A stretch of 64,000 nt of DNA from Clostridium gasigenes (GTDB lineage: Bacteria > Bacillota > Clostridia > Clostridiales > Clostridiaceae): positions 949,374 to 1,013,373 of the forward strand of contig NZ_FNJM01000001.1 of NCBI RefSeq assembly GCF_900104115.1, read 5' to 3'. Below the pieces are notes generated by a model. It was not told where the DNA came from and ran no database searches. It saw only the letters and a list, made by a program, of their open reading frames with translations. Below, piece by piece: positions 35,245 to 44,579 of this stretch. The translations under genes and the position numbers were made by a program. Within the stretch, counting starts at the first letter, position 1, and each line of letters begins with the position of its first letter.

Positions 35245-36393
35245 CTAGAGTGCCAATCTGTGCAAGTAATTATTTGTAAAGGATTTATTTAATGATTTTT
35301 TTAGATATATTCCACTACTTAAAAAAATTTCATCTAAAGCTTTTAATGTAATAATTATATTATTTACATTACAATTTTCACCCATATGTCCTATTCTAAA
35401 TATTTTATTTTCTAAGAAATCAAATCCTCCACCTATTAATATATTATATTCATTGTTTAAAGCTTTGAATATTTCATTAAAAGAAATACCCTCTGGCACC
35501 ACTACTGATGTTACTGTGTTAGAATAAAAACTTTTAGGATATAATTCTAAACCAGCTTCTTTTATTGTATATCTTAAGGATGTAGCTATGTCTGCATGAA
35601 TCTTTAAAAATTCTTTATTATTCAATACTCTATCAATTGCTACATCTAATGCATACAAATCACTAATTGGTTGAGTGTATGGAAACCATTTTTTCTCGTA
35701 CCAATCCTTCCATATAGTTAAATTATTATAAAATCCTGGTATATTACTTTTTCTATTATACATTTTTTCCTTTGCTCTATTACTTAATGAAAGAAATGTT
35801 AACCCTGGGGGCGCTGAAATACATTTTTGAGATGCACCTATAGCAACATCTATTCCCCATTCATCAACATAAAGTTCTTCACCACCAATACTAGAAACAG
35901 AATCTACTATTGAAATTATTCCATATTCATTTAAAAGTGACACAACTTCTTTTACTGGATTAGTTATACCAGAAGGTGTTTCACAATGTACTACTGTAGC
36001 AACCTTAAAATCATGATTTTCCTTAAGATATTCTTTTAAAACTTCAATATTTATTCCTTCTCTTCTATCAGATGAGCAATAATTAACCTTCCCACCAAAA
36101 AGTTTTACAAAATCTCCAAACCCATAACCATAAATACCATTTTCAATACATAAAACCTTATCTGAAGGTTCAACTAATGACGCTATAGCTGCTTCAAGTC
36201 CTAATATTCCTTCTCCTGATAATATTATTATCTCATTATCTGTTTTTAATAATTCGCCTATCTTGCTACATAAATATTTATAAAATTCAAAGAAATCAAT
36301 ATCTAAATCAGGATTTGTTATTTGCTTCCTTAAGGCCTCTCTTACATCTTCGTGTATATAAGTAGGCCCTGGTGTCATTAATATTTTTGCCAT
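35245..36393 (-). CDS. Class V aminotransferase (alanine/ureidoglycine-glyoxylate type, PucG-like)
   Basis: 382 aa. N-terminal LMTPGPTYIHEDVREAL is typical of the serine/alanine-glyoxylate aminotransferase group; ILSGEGILGLEAAI, VHCETPSGITNPV, VDSVSSIGGEEL and AIGASQKCISAPPG (PLP lysine) are present. Members include PucG, which removes the amino group of ureidoglycine in purine degradation. The neighbouring guanine deaminase supports a purine role, but alanine-glyoxylate transamination is equally possible. It starts after AGGAGGAATT, 8 nt from the ECF S gene. Confidence 0.82.
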   Translation of the reverse strand: MAKILMTPGPTYIHEDVREALRKQITNPDLDIDFFEFYKYLCSKIGELLKTDNEIIILSGEGILGLEAAIASLVEPSDKVLCIENGIYGYGFGDFVKLFGGKVNYCSSDRREGINIEVLKEYLKENHDFKVATVVHCETPSGITNPVKEVVSLLNEYGIISIVDSVSSIGGEELYVDEWGIDVAIGASQKCISAPPGLTFLSLSNRAKEKMYNRKSNIPGFYNNLTIWKDWYEKKWFPYTQPISDLYALDVAIDRVLNNKEFLKIHADIATSLRYTIKEAGLELYPKSFYSNTVTSVVVPEGISFNEIFKALNNEYNILIGGGFDFLENKIFRIGHMGENCNVNNIIITLKALDEIFLSSGIYLKKSLNKSFTNNYLHRLAL

Positions 36394-36401
36394 AATTCCT
36401 C

Positions 36402-36956
36402 CTATTTAATTGATATTCTTTTATCTTCAAGATATATATTAACATTTGCCTTTTTTAAGGCTGCTTTTAATGTTACTGAAAAAGGTATTCCTATAACAGT
36501 CCCTACAACACTTTGCATAAAATTTCCCCAAACTGATTGTAATGGAGTTATAAAATTATGATATAGTATAACTTCTGATATATAATATCCAACAATCATA
36601 ACTAATGTGGCTACAGTTATTCCAACTAGAATACTTACTATATTATAAACTTTCTTTTTTTGAAATTTTTCTGCTGCAGCTCCTATTATATAACCCATTG
36701 CCAACCTAATAACTAAAGTAAACGGGGCCCATATAGCATAAGGACTTGTTAAATCAAAAAGTGCCATACCAACTCCTCCTGATATTGCCCCTGCCTTTTT
36801 ACCAAAAACAATTGCTATGGTAAAAAACATAACATTTCCTAAATGAAATAATCCTCCTGGAGTTGGTCCAGGTATATTTATAAATCTTGTTGCTACATAA
36901 ACTAATGCTATAAATAGACTGTTTAGCACTAAATTTTTAATATTATTACTATTCAT
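36402..36956 (-). CDS. ECF transporter S component, substrate unknown
   Basis: 184 aa, five to six membrane segments, no ATPase or T component nearby, so it would use the shared ECF module. The N-terminal IALVYVATRFINIPGPTPGGLFHLGNVMFF and AGAISGGVGMALFDL are the conserved S-component regions interacting with EcfT and the ligand. It resembles the COG4720 group (vitamin/pyrimidine-type substrates). Placement between guanine deaminase and a PucG-like enzyme hints at a purine or related cofactor, by inference. Confidence 0.78.
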   Translation of the reverse strand: MNSNNIKNLVLNSLFIALVYVATRFINIPGPTPGGLFHLGNVMFFTIAIVFGKKAGAISGGVGMALFDLTSPYAIWAPFTLVIRLAMGYIIGAAAEKFQKKKVYNIVSILVGITVATLVMIVGYYISEVILYHNFITPLQSVWGNFMQSVVGTVIGIPFSVTLKAALKKANVNIYLEDKRISIK

Positions 36957-37055
36957 TATACATCCCTCAATTCATTTATAATTTCTTATAACTGCACTTA
37001 CTATTAATATAATAATATAGTATATTGAGGATTTTTCAAGTGTATCGATACAATT

Positions 37056-38333
37056 CTAATAACACTTCGGTTCTTCTACTTTTCTACCCGAAACATATCT
37101 TTCTTTAATATTTCTATCATCTCCAGTATAGATGAACTTCTGCAATCTTTCCTCTATTGATAAAGTTTTAAATATTGATAAATTGCTATCATCAATAACT
37201 AAAGCATCAAACTCATATCCTTCTTCAAAACTTCCTACTTTTCCAAAGAATTCTCCCCCGCCTTTTGTTGCAAGATAAAATAGCTCTACAGTACTAAGTG
37301 ACTTGTCTACTTTATTGCTCTCAATCCATTTTATATTTGATGCTTGTGCCGCATTAACCATTACATTGGTAATTGATAAGCTATGACCTGCTGATACATC
37401 AGTTGCTAACCCAACAGGCACTCCTCTTTTGATTAATCTTCTTATAGGAGCTATACCACTTGATAAATTGCTATTAGAATTTGGGCTATGAGCAACAAAA
37501 ACCTTTTTTCTTGCCATTAGTTCTATTTCATCCTCATCTACTAAAACACAGTGAGCCATTACCGTTGGCATATCTCCAAATAATCCAGCTGAGTCATATA
37601 TATTTGCATAATTACCAAATTCAGGATGCAACTCTTTAACAAAACTAATTTCACTATAATTTTCGCATAGATGAGATTGTACAGGAATATTATATTCCTT
37701 AGCTAATTCTCCAAGATTTTTTAAAAGATCAAAGCTACAAGTTGGAACGAATCTTGGTGTAATTATTGGTTTAACAAGTGGGTACTTATTACAGTATTCT
37801 TCTAATAAATATTTTGTATCCTTAATAGAATCCTCTAATGTCTCTGTTAGAAATTCTGGTGAGTTCCTATTCATATTTACCTTTCCTACATATGCACCTA
37901 ACCCTGCATCTGCAAATAAATCCATTAATAATGCTGTAGACTCCTTATGAATAGTAGCAAATACAACAGATCTTGTAGTCCCAAACTTCCATAATTCCCT
38001 TATAAAAGCAGAATATACCCTTTTAGCATAACTAATATCTGAGAATTTAGCTTCCTCTGGGAATGTGTAGGTTTCAAGCCAAGGCATTAATTCCTTATCA
38101 AGTCCTAAACCCATATTTGCAAATTGTGGTGCATGTGTGTGTAAATCTGAAAAACCTGGTATAATAAGTGAGTTACCATAATCTATTACATCTATCTTAT
38201 TAAATTCTTCAGGAAGAGATTCATAAACTCCTCTTACTAATCTATCCTCTACAACAATGTATCCGTTTACAAATATATTGAATTTATCTAAAGTCTTAGT
38301 AAAAATAATATTTCCTTTAACTGCATATATCAT
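37056..38333 (-). CDS. guaD: Guanine deaminase
   Basis: 425 aa amidohydrolase. Zn-ligand motif FSDLHTHAPQFAN, the QSHLCEN helix, MAHCVLVDEDE and LATDVSAGHS are conserved in guanine deaminases; the HSPNSNSNLSSGI segment is also typical. Converts guanine to xanthine with ammonia release, feeding xanthine dehydrogenase-type molybdenum enzymes. ATG at 38333 follows AAGGAGG at 11 nt. Likely co-transcribed with the S component (about 100 nt downstream). Confidence 0.92.
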   Translation of the reverse strand: MIYAVKGNIIFTKTLDKFNIFVNGYIVVEDRLVRGVYESLPEEFNKIDVIDYGNSLIIPGFSDLHTHAPQFANMGLGLDKELMPWLETYTFPEEAKFSDISYAKRVYSAFIRELWKFGTTRSVVFATIHKESTALLMDLFADAGLGAYVGKVNMNRNSPEFLTETLEDSIKDTKYLLEEYCNKYPLVKPIITPRFVPTCSFDLLKNLGELAKEYNIPVQSHLCENYSEISFVKELHPEFGNYANIYDSAGLFGDMPTVMAHCVLVDEDEIELMARKKVFVAHSPNSNSNLSSGIAPIRRLIKRGVPVGLATDVSAGHSLSITNVMVNAAQASNIKWIESNKVDKSLSTVELFYLATKGGGEFFGKVGSFEEGYEFDALVIDDSNLSIFKTLSIEERLQKFIYTGDDRNIKERYVSGRKVEEPKCY

Positions 38334-38539
38334 TTCAATAAATACCTCCTTAAATAATAATTTAATAATATATAGAATGGGTATATTTATATTTTAAGTT
38401 ATTTATACATACATATACATCAGCAATCATTTAATTATACAAATACCGGTAAATTTTTGCAATAGATATTTATTTTTAATTTAATATATGCTCTAATAAA
38501 TATTTTTCAAAATAAAATTAAGTTCAAACTCCGTGGTGC

Positions 38540-38577
38540 TAGCAACCCCTTCTTTAGCAATAAAAAGAGGTTTGCTA
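38540..38577. repeat. Imperfect inverted repeat between carbonic anhydrase and guaD genes
   Basis: TAGCAACCCCTTCTT pairs imperfectly with AAAAAGAGGTTTGCTA. No T-run follows on either side. It may be a terminator of the carbonic anhydrase gene or part of a leader of guaD; no known purine riboswitch consensus was found here. Confidence 0.4.
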
Positions 38578-38588
38578 ATTGATGGATG

Positions 38589-39344
38589 CTAATTATACTC
38601 TAATCTTTTACTATTACAGCATAACCCACAACTGCATTTAACATCACCAAACATTAGAGAATAGCTCGATTTAAGCTCTACATTAACCTTCACTACTTTT
38701 TTTGCAAAATCAGAACTATCCTTTGGTACATTGTCTAAATCATCAGCTTTTGCCTGAGTATCTATTAATGCTCCCGTTGGAACAAATTTATTTGCTTTTA
38801 TCCTTACTCCATCACTTACAGTAGCGTTTGAAGCTATATAACATCCATCCTCTACTATAGAATTAAAAACTAAAGAATTAAATCCAACAAAAACATTATT
38901 CCCCACAATACAAGGTCCATGAATTAAAGCACCATGAGCAATGGAAGTGTTGTCACCAACATAAATGGAATATTTTTTTTTATTTACAACAAATTGATTA
39001 TTCTTTAGCCCATGAAATATTACTCCATCTTGAATATTAGAGTTTGACCCAATATAAAATGGTGTTCCCTCATCTGCTCTAATAGTTACATTACAAGCTA
39101 TAAAGACATGTTTATTTATAGTAACATCTCCTATAATAGTAGAAAATGGTCCTATAAATACAGAAGATTCAATACTTGGATATTTGCTAGAAGCATTAAA
39201 AGATGTATATGGATTTTTACCTACAAAATATGAATATAAGTTTACTGGATATTTAGTATCATTATTTATTTTTTTAATTTCTACAATACTTTGATCAAAA
39301 TTCTTATTAGCTTTTAGTTCTATACATTTGTTTTCATTCCACAT
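38589..39344 (-). CDS. Gamma-class carbonic anhydrase (Cam-like) with Cys-rich tail
   Basis: 251 aa left-handed beta-helix. IRADEGTPFYIGSNSNIQDGVIFHGL holds the Arg, Asp, Gln and first metal His of Cam; SIAHGALIHGP holds the next two His ligands. FVPTGALIDTQAKADDL is characteristic of Cam-type enzymes, which hydrate CO2. The C-terminus ends GDVKCSCGLCCNSK, four cysteines in seven residues, which is unusual for the class and may bind metal. ATG after GGAGGGTAAATT. Transcribed alone or with guaD. Confidence 0.85.
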   Translation of the reverse strand: MWNENKCIELKANKNFDQSIVEIKKINNDTKYPVNLYSYFVGKNPYTSFNASSKYPSIESSVFIGPFSTIIGDVTINKHVFIACNVTIRADEGTPFYIGSNSNIQDGVIFHGLKNNQFVVNKKKYSIYVGDNTSIAHGALIHGPCIVGNNVFVGFNSLVFNSIVEDGCYIASNATVSDGVRIKANKFVPTGALIDTQAKADDLDNVPKDSSDFAKKVVKVNVELKSSYSLMFGDVKCSCGLCCNSKRLEYN

Positions 39345-39469
39345 AATTTACCCTCCAATAGTAGTTTTTATAAAATTATTACTACTATACTATTACCTTC
39401 CCTTAAAATTTGTGCTTATAATAGCTTCATCTATACTATCCAACTTCATTTCATTTAAACATAAAAATA

Positions 39470-39497
39470 AATCCACTAGAATTTTTTCTAGTGGATT
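39470..39497 (-). terminator. Intrinsic terminator after the C_GCAxxG_C_C gene
   Basis: AATCCACTAGAA pairs perfectly with TTCTAGTGGATT around a TTTT loop (plus-strand view); T-rich sequence follows on the minus strand, 14 nt after the stop codon. Confidence 0.8.
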
Positions 39498-39510
39498 CAT
39501 TTAATCTTTA

Positions 39511-39969
39511 TTATTTAATTTCCAAATTTAATTCCCTTACTATAATTTTTGCTGCTTCCTGTGCTACTTCACCAGTAAAATAAATACATTGTTCCATATG
39601 TTCCTCAGAACCAAGTGTCATACCTTTTGTTAAAACCCTACAGCATAAAAACTTATGTCTCTCTTTAAAAATATCATGCAATTCTTTAGATAACTCCATA
39701 GCCTTATTAACTTTTGTATCTTTTGGTTCATTTCTACCAAAGAATAATCCTATTGCCATGACACCACCTACAACTGCACCGCATGTACAACCAGAGCCAC
39801 CTATGCCTATTGGGAAACCTGAAGCCATTGCAATAATATCATCAGATATAGATAGACCAAATTCATCTTTGATTGTCTTTACTATAGCTTCAGAACAAAA
39901 AAAATCTCCATTCCGATAGTAATTTTCTGCAGTAGTTTTAATCTTATTTAAGTCAATAATTTTATTCAA
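39511..39969 (-). CDS. C_GCAxxG_C_C family protein (putative redox)
   Basis: 152 aa. FCSEAIV, GGSGCTCGAVVGGVMAIGLFFG, CCRVLTKG and MEQCIYFTG give the C_GCxxG_C_C pattern of this small family, often found near electron-transfer or selenium/molybdenum enzymes. The conserved Cys set suggests redox or metal binding. Start is probably TTG at 39969 (AGGGGCGAT upstream); no nearby in-frame ATG has a better site. Function unproven. Confidence 0.78.
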   Translation of the reverse strand: MNKIIDLNKIKTTAENYYRNGDFFCSEAIVKTIKDEFGLSISDDIIAMASGFPIGIGGSGCTCGAVVGGVMAIGLFFGRNEPKDTKVNKAMELSKELHDIFKERHKFLCCRVLTKGMTLGSEEHMEQCIYFTGEVAQEAAKIIVRELNLEIK

Positions 39970-40016
39970 TATAATCGCCCCTAAAACATTATTTTTCTTT
40001 TGGAATTTATACCTTC

Positions 40017-40697
40017 TTATTTACCACAACATTTTTTATATTTCTTACCACTTCCACAGCTGCATGAATCATTTCTACCTATTTCAACTGAATTTTTCAT
40101 TATAAAGTCATTAAGTCCCTTTTTTAGTTCACTTGCTATTAAATTGTTTAAAGAAGCTTCTTCTGCTTTTTCTAATTCTGCTTTTTCTTCTCTTTCTTCT
40201 TCTCCTTTAAAACATTCCCAATTAACTATTTCATCAAAAATATTGTCTATATATCTAGGATTATCTCTTTGTATTATTTCAAAGGCATTCTTTACTGCAT
40301 ACTTAATTTCTTTAGACACATTATCACTTTGTATAATTTCAATTAATCTAGTATCGTCTCCATTATAAACAGAAGCAATAATCTTGCCCCCATGTTCTTT
40401 AATACCATCATCATATAAAGCCATTGCTTCATTATCTGGTAATTCTAATATATCTAAATATATGTCATAAAATTTCTTTTCTTTAAATTGAGCTAGTAAA
40501 TATGTTGCATATATGTGACCAAAGTATGACATATCCTCTAGTGCTACTTTATAATCCTTTTTAAAGTCTTCCATATAATCTATTAAGAAAATTCTTGTTT
40601 CATCTTCTCTTCTTATTAACTCTTCTAATTCTTCTTTGGGTAATCTACCCTCATTATGCTTAATACCATTAAATATTTCTTCTATAGTTTTGTTCAT
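40017..40697 (-). CDS. DUF1186-type protein with C-terminal SEC-C zinc motif
   Basis: 226 aa from the ATG at 40697 (TAGGAGATCTT upstream). Helical repeat-like body (LPKEELEELIRREDE..., YATYLLAQFKEKKFYD...), an acidic Glu/Lys/Ala-rich linker at about 170-195, and the C-terminal zinc motif GRNDSCSCGSGKKYKKCCG found in SecA tails and many bacterial proteins. No enzymatic motif. SEC-C domains bind zinc and often mediate protein interactions. Specific role unknown. Confidence 0.82.
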   Translation of the reverse strand: MNKTIEEIFNGIKHNEGRLPKEELEELIRREDETRIFLIDYMEDFKKDYKVALEDMSYFGHIYATYLLAQFKEKKFYDIYLDILELPDNEAMALYDDGIKEHGGKIIASVYNGDDTRLIEIIQSDNVSKEIKYAVKNAFEIIQRDNPRYIDNIFDEIVNWECFKGEEEREEKAELEKAEEASLNNLIASELKKGLNDFIMKNSVEIGRNDSCSCGSGKKYKKCCGK

Positions 40698-40922
40698 AAG
40701 ATCTCCTAACTGTTGCTTTTTTTGCAACTCCTAATAATTATGTATCTATTTTTTCAAATAACCCCAAATTAAAGGATTATAGTACAGTCACTATTAAATA
40801 AGTTTATTATCATTATACTTTGAAAAACCTTCTCTGTCTTCACTTTTTTGACATATCTACTTGATATTTTTTCACAAGCCTTAATAGTTCTCAAATAAAT
40901 AGCATTTATCACATAGCAAAAA

Positions 40923-40947
40923 AACTAGAAGTTTATTACTTCTAGTT
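40923..40947 (-). terminator. Intrinsic terminator of the NlpC/P60 gene
   Basis: AACTAGAAG and CTTCTAGTT flank a 7-base loop; on the minus strand it is followed by eight T residues. The rest of the 40698-41028 interval shows a second small hairpin (40963-40989) and no gene. Confidence 0.8.
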
Positions 40948-41028
40948 CCCTTAAGTTTCATTTTAAACTACAATACTACAACTGTAGTTTCTTTACATAA
41001 TTAATACTTTACTTCAATAATAATTATT

Positions 41029-42255
41029 TCAATTAAAACTAATTCTTCTACCTTCTGTAAAAGATGTAATTTGAGATACTTTAATAGTTTCTCCTGGTTG
41101 TGGTGCATGTATATAACATCCCCCGCCAACATATATTCCTACATGATCAACCCCATACATAAATACTAAATCACCTAATTGCAATTCACTTAATGATATA
41201 GATTTCCCTTGTTTAATTTGTGTATATGTTGTTCTTGTAATATCTATACCAACAGTATTGTTGTACACATATCTTGTAAAACCTGAACAATCAAACTCAT
41301 CAGGGCCATTACCGGCAACTACATATGGTTTTCCTAAAAATTGATATGCATAGCTAACTATTAAACTTCCTGATAACACTCCAGAATTTAAATTTGTTCC
41401 TTTATCTTTTAAATATTGTTCTAACCCACTAACTCTTTTTGTAACTTCAATAATACTTTTATTAATTTGCTCTATTGAATTTAAACTTTTTAATTGTTTG
41501 TCTCTAATATTTATTAGTTGTACTATGGCACCATTTAATTCTTCTAATGAATTAGACTCTTTTAGAATTTTTAATTGTGGTTCTATTATTTTCATTTCAC
41601 TTACGGCTAAATATTCAGTATCAAATTTACTTTTCTCTAATAATATTTGAGATATTAATAATACCTGTTCCTTCTTTTTATTTTCTAATTCTTCTAGTGC
41701 TTTTTTATTATTTTCCGTTACAATAGCACTATCGCTAATTTTTTTTTCTGATTCCTTTACACTTTTTTCTAATTTTTCTTGATTATCCTTAAGCTCACTT
41801 ACTATTTTTTTATCTAAATCAACTACTTTACCAACAGTATAAACTTTAGAAATTAAATCTGTAATTCCTTCTGAATTTAATAAAACCAATATTAAATTAT
41901 TTTGACCTCCCGATTTATAAAGTTCTCTTATCCTTTTAGCTAACATATCCTCTTGCTTTTTTATTTCATCTTCTCTATATGTCATTTCTTTTTTAGAAAC
42001 TTCCACTTCATTAGAAATTACTTTTAACTCTTCCACGTTCTTTTTTATAACTTCAGTAAGTTTTTCTATTTCTGTATTAAGCCTATATACTTCTCCTTGT
42101 GTTTTATCAATGTTTTCAGTTAACACATTGTATTTCTTTTGATTTTCAATTACTTCCTCATTAGGTGTTGCAAGTACAGACATACTTGTATTTAATATTA
42201 TAACTACTATAATTGCTGTTGATATAAAAGCTTTTCCTATACTCCTTGTCCCCAT
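41029..42255 (-). CDS. Secreted NlpC/P60 peptidoglycan hydrolase with coiled-coil N-terminus
   Basis: 408 aa. Signal peptide at residues about 8-29 (AFISTAIIVVIILNTSMSVLA). Residues 33-270 are a long coiled coil of the PcsB/CwlO type, including MTYREDEIKKQEDMLAKRI and YKSGGQNNLILVLLNSEG. The C-terminal NlpC/P60 domain has PDEFDCSGFTRYVY (catalytic Cys), DHVGIYVGGGCYIHAP (catalytic His). It would cut stem-peptide gamma-D-Glu-DAP type bonds. In related bacteria such proteins are controlled by FtsEX through the coiled coil. Single gene. Confidence 0.92.
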   Translation of the reverse strand: MGTRSIGKAFISTAIIVVIILNTSMSVLATPNEEVIENQKKYNVLTENIDKTQGEVYRLNTEIEKLTEVIKKNVEELKVISNEVEVSKKEMTYREDEIKKQEDMLAKRIRELYKSGGQNNLILVLLNSEGITDLISKVYTVGKVVDLDKKIVSELKDNQEKLEKSVKESEKKISDSAIVTENNKKALEELENKKKEQVLLISQILLEKSKFDTEYLAVSEMKIIEPQLKILKESNSLEELNGAIVQLINIRDKQLKSLNSIEQINKSIIEVTKRVSGLEQYLKDKGTNLNSGVLSGSLIVSYAYQFLGKPYVVAGNGPDEFDCSGFTRYVYNNTVGIDITRTTYTQIKQGKSISLSELQLGDLVFMYGVDHVGIYVGGGCYIHAPQPGETIKVSQITSFTEGRRISFN

Positions 42256-42427
42256 AGCTATACCTCTCTACTATTTCCTATTTTTATTTAATTAATATAA
42301 TTACTTCGGTCCACTATACGTTTACACCTTATTATAGCTTTAATGTATATTTTTGTAAATATATTTTCAATAAAAATCAATCTCTAGATTAAAAGAGTTA
42401 TCATGTTGACAAATAAGCATTAATAAT

Positions 42428-44050
42428 CTAATTTAATTTTTCAATTGCCTTTGATATTTTTTGTATACAAAATTCTATATCTGATTTATTTGAAGCTCCT
42501 GATCCTACCTCTAACATAATGGCTTTTGATGATAAATCTTGATTGAAATCATTTAGAAGTGTCACATCCTCATATAAAACTATTGTTCCTACTAACCCTT
42601 GTACTTTAAATTTATTTATTAACGTATCTGCAAAAATTTTGTTTTCTTCATATTTAGGGCTTGTTTTACTTAATATAATCTTAGTTACTCTTCTGTTTTC
42701 CTCATCTTTAATACCTTTTGCAGGTCTATGAATGTCAATTAGCATTTTATCTTCATAATTTTCTACGCCTTCAATTACCAAATTTCTAGATTCATTATAA
42801 CTTTCAACATAAGCTACTGTTTTAGTATTTTTTAATAATTTTGCTTCCAATCCATTTTCTTTCAATTTACTAACCAGCATTTCACCTGCATCAATTACAG
42901 TTAACCCCGACATATAATCTTCATCATAATGCGAATTATAAACTACAATACCAGAATTCACCTTTCCCAAAGTTAACTCATTACTATTTTCTTTTATACT
43001 TTCTACATTCAAAATATCATCAGTTTTCGCTGAACTCTTAGTTGTTAACCCCACACTACATACTATCCCTATTAGAAGCGACCCTATAATTAAAGCTTTA
43101 AAACCATATTTTTTATTTATACTAATCATACTTATTCTCTCCTTGATATCATTTTTATTTCTAATCATTGTTGTTGTCCCTACAAATGTTTTTTTACTAT
43201 TGATAGAGCTAAGAACTTTCAAAATAGCCATACCATAATCTATATTTTCTCTTTCCGATACTTTATTAAGAACATTTGCATCACACGCGAGCTCACAATC
43301 TTGTTGCATTAACTTAATTGCTATAGTTATTATTGGGTTAAACCAGTATATTATTTTAATTATTAGTAAAACCCATATAATAATATTATCACGTCTTTTC
43401 AAGTGTATTAATTCATGTAATAAAATGTACTTAAGCTCTTTACTTGTACTATTTTCTATAATAGTTTTAGGAATTATTATCCTAGGTTCCATTATTCCAA
43501 ATAATGTAGGACTTTGAAATTCATCGCACATTATTATTTTCACTTTCCTTTTTATACATAATATATTTAAAGTTTCTAATAATATTGATTCCACTGGATA
43601 ATTATTGTATTCTTTCCCTTGAATATACTTTTGAAGTATATTATATGAATATATTGATCTTATTGAAAGAAAACCTATCCCCATAACCCATATGCAACAT
43701 AACATTGCCTTTAACTTTATGTAATCTATTTTATTATTAGTATCTGTTTTATAAATTTTACTTTCATCTTTCAATGTTGATTTTACATTTATTTCATTAA
43801 TTATATTCGTGGATTCAATTTCATTAACCCTTTCAACTACACCCACTTCACTTTTTGAAAATACATTGTATATACTGATATTACTTTCAGGCCCATTTGG
43901 TATAAGCAATTTAATAATTACTACAAACCACATATAATATAAGATATTAGGATTTACCCTTTTCTTAATTAATCCTCTAATACATATTACAATCAAAACA
44001 ATAATACTTGCTGCAAAAGATGTTTCAATAATCCAATCGAATATCATCAT
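42428..44050 (-). CDS. M56 (BlaR1-type) membrane metalloprotease fused to a SpoIIP-like amidase domain
   Basis: 540 aa from the ATG at 44050 (GGGGTGA 8 nt upstream; a GTG 12 nt earlier is also possible). Residues 1-330: four membrane segments and the M56 domain with the zinc motif LLHELIHLKRRDN and CELACDANVLN. One more membrane segment follows (ALIIGSLLIGIVCSVGL). Beyond it, outside the cell, comes a SpoIIP-like N-acetylmuramoyl-L-alanine amidase domain: IVVYNSHYDEDY, VAYVESYNESRNLVI, LIDIHRPA, FNQDLSSKAIMLEVGSG. BlaR1 normally has a penicillin-binding sensor in this place. I infer a cell-wall-sensing or cell-wall-acting protease that relieves BlaI repression. Confidence 0.87.
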   Translation of the reverse strand: MMIFDWIIETSFAASIIVLIVICIRGLIKKRVNPNILYYMWFVVIIKLLIPNGPESNISIYNVFSKSEVGVVERVNEIESTNIINEINVKSTLKDESKIYKTDTNNKIDYIKLKAMLCCIWVMGIGFLSIRSIYSYNILQKYIQGKEYNNYPVESILLETLNILCIKRKVKIIMCDEFQSPTLFGIMEPRIIIPKTIIENSTSKELKYILLHELIHLKRRDNIIIWVLLIIKIIYWFNPIITIAIKLMQQDCELACDANVLNKVSERENIDYGMAILKVLSSINSKKTFVGTTTMIRNKNDIKERISMISINKKYGFKALIIGSLLIGIVCSVGLTTKSSAKTDDILNVESIKENSNELTLGKVNSGIVVYNSHYDEDYMSGLTVIDAGEMLVSKLKENGLEAKLLKNTKTVAYVESYNESRNLVIEGVENYEDKMLIDIHRPAKGIKDEENRRVTKIILSKTSPKYEENKIFADTLINKFKVQGLVGTIVLYEDVTLLNDFNQDLSSKAIMLEVGSGASNKSDIEFCIQKISKAIEKLN

Positions 44051-44051
44051 G

Positions 44052-44432
44052 TTACATTTCACCCCTATTTTTAGAAGTGTTTAGTATTTGTCTTAGTTCT
44101 TCAATATCTTCCTCTGATAAACTTTCTGATTTAACAAAGTTAACAAACATAGAATTAAATGATCCATTAAACACTCTATTTACAAATGATTCACTTTCTT
44201 CTTTAATGCATTCTTTCTCTGATACTAATGAGTAATAAAAATATTCTTTTGATTTTTTCTCAAATGAAATTGCTTTTTTATTTAAAAGTCTATTTATTAA
44301 ACTTTTAATAGTTGATGACGTCCACTTACTCTTATCATTAAGTTCATTAATTATTTCACTAGATGTTATCTTTGAACTACTCCAAATTATTTTCATAACT
44401 TCCCACTCAGCATCTGATATTTTAGGTAACAT
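44052..44432 (-). CDS. BlaI/MecI/CopY family repressor
   Basis: 126 aa. Winged helix in residues 1-75 (ISDAEWEVMKIIWSSSKITSSEI, WTSSTIKSLINRLLNK) and a helical dimerisation tail. The family is inactivated by proteolysis by the partner M56 protease; the partner gene overlaps or abuts the end of this one. Two matching operators lie in its promoter (44451-44488). ATG preceded by AAGGAGGCAATGAA. Controls itself and the M56-SpoIIP gene. Confidence 0.92.
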   Translation of the reverse strand: MLPKISDAEWEVMKIIWSSSKITSSEIINELNDKSKWTSSTIKSLINRLLNKKAISFEKKSKEYFYYSLVSEKECIKEESESFVNRVFNGSFNSMFVNFVKSESLSEEDIEELRQILNTSKNRGEM

Positions 44433-44450
44433 TTCATTGCCTCCTTTTTA

Positions 44451-44488
44451 ATTACAAACGTAATCTATTATATATTTACGTTTGTAAT
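44451..44488. promoter_or_regulatory. Twin BlaI-type operators over the blaI promoter
   Basis: ATTACAAACGTAA (44451-44463) and its exact reverse complement TTACGTTTGTAAT (44476-44488) are 12 bases apart. Each arm is itself a TTAC-N4-GTAA dyad similar to TACA/TGTA boxes of BlaI/MecI. A TATAAT on the minus strand lies between the two arms with a weak -35 (TTATTG) just upstream, so binding would block the promoter. Confidence 0.8.
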
Positions 44489-44579
44489 CAATAAATTATG
44501 ACAGTTTTACAAAAAAAATAAGAGAACCAAATTTATAGTTCTCATAATGAACGTTGTAATTTTTTTTAAGTCTTTTAGT

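Noticed and set aside
38334..38588. Possible purine riboswitch upstream of guanine deaminase
   Set aside because: Read on the minus strand, neither the purine aptamer core nor a terminator with T-run is present; only an imperfect inverted repeat was found.
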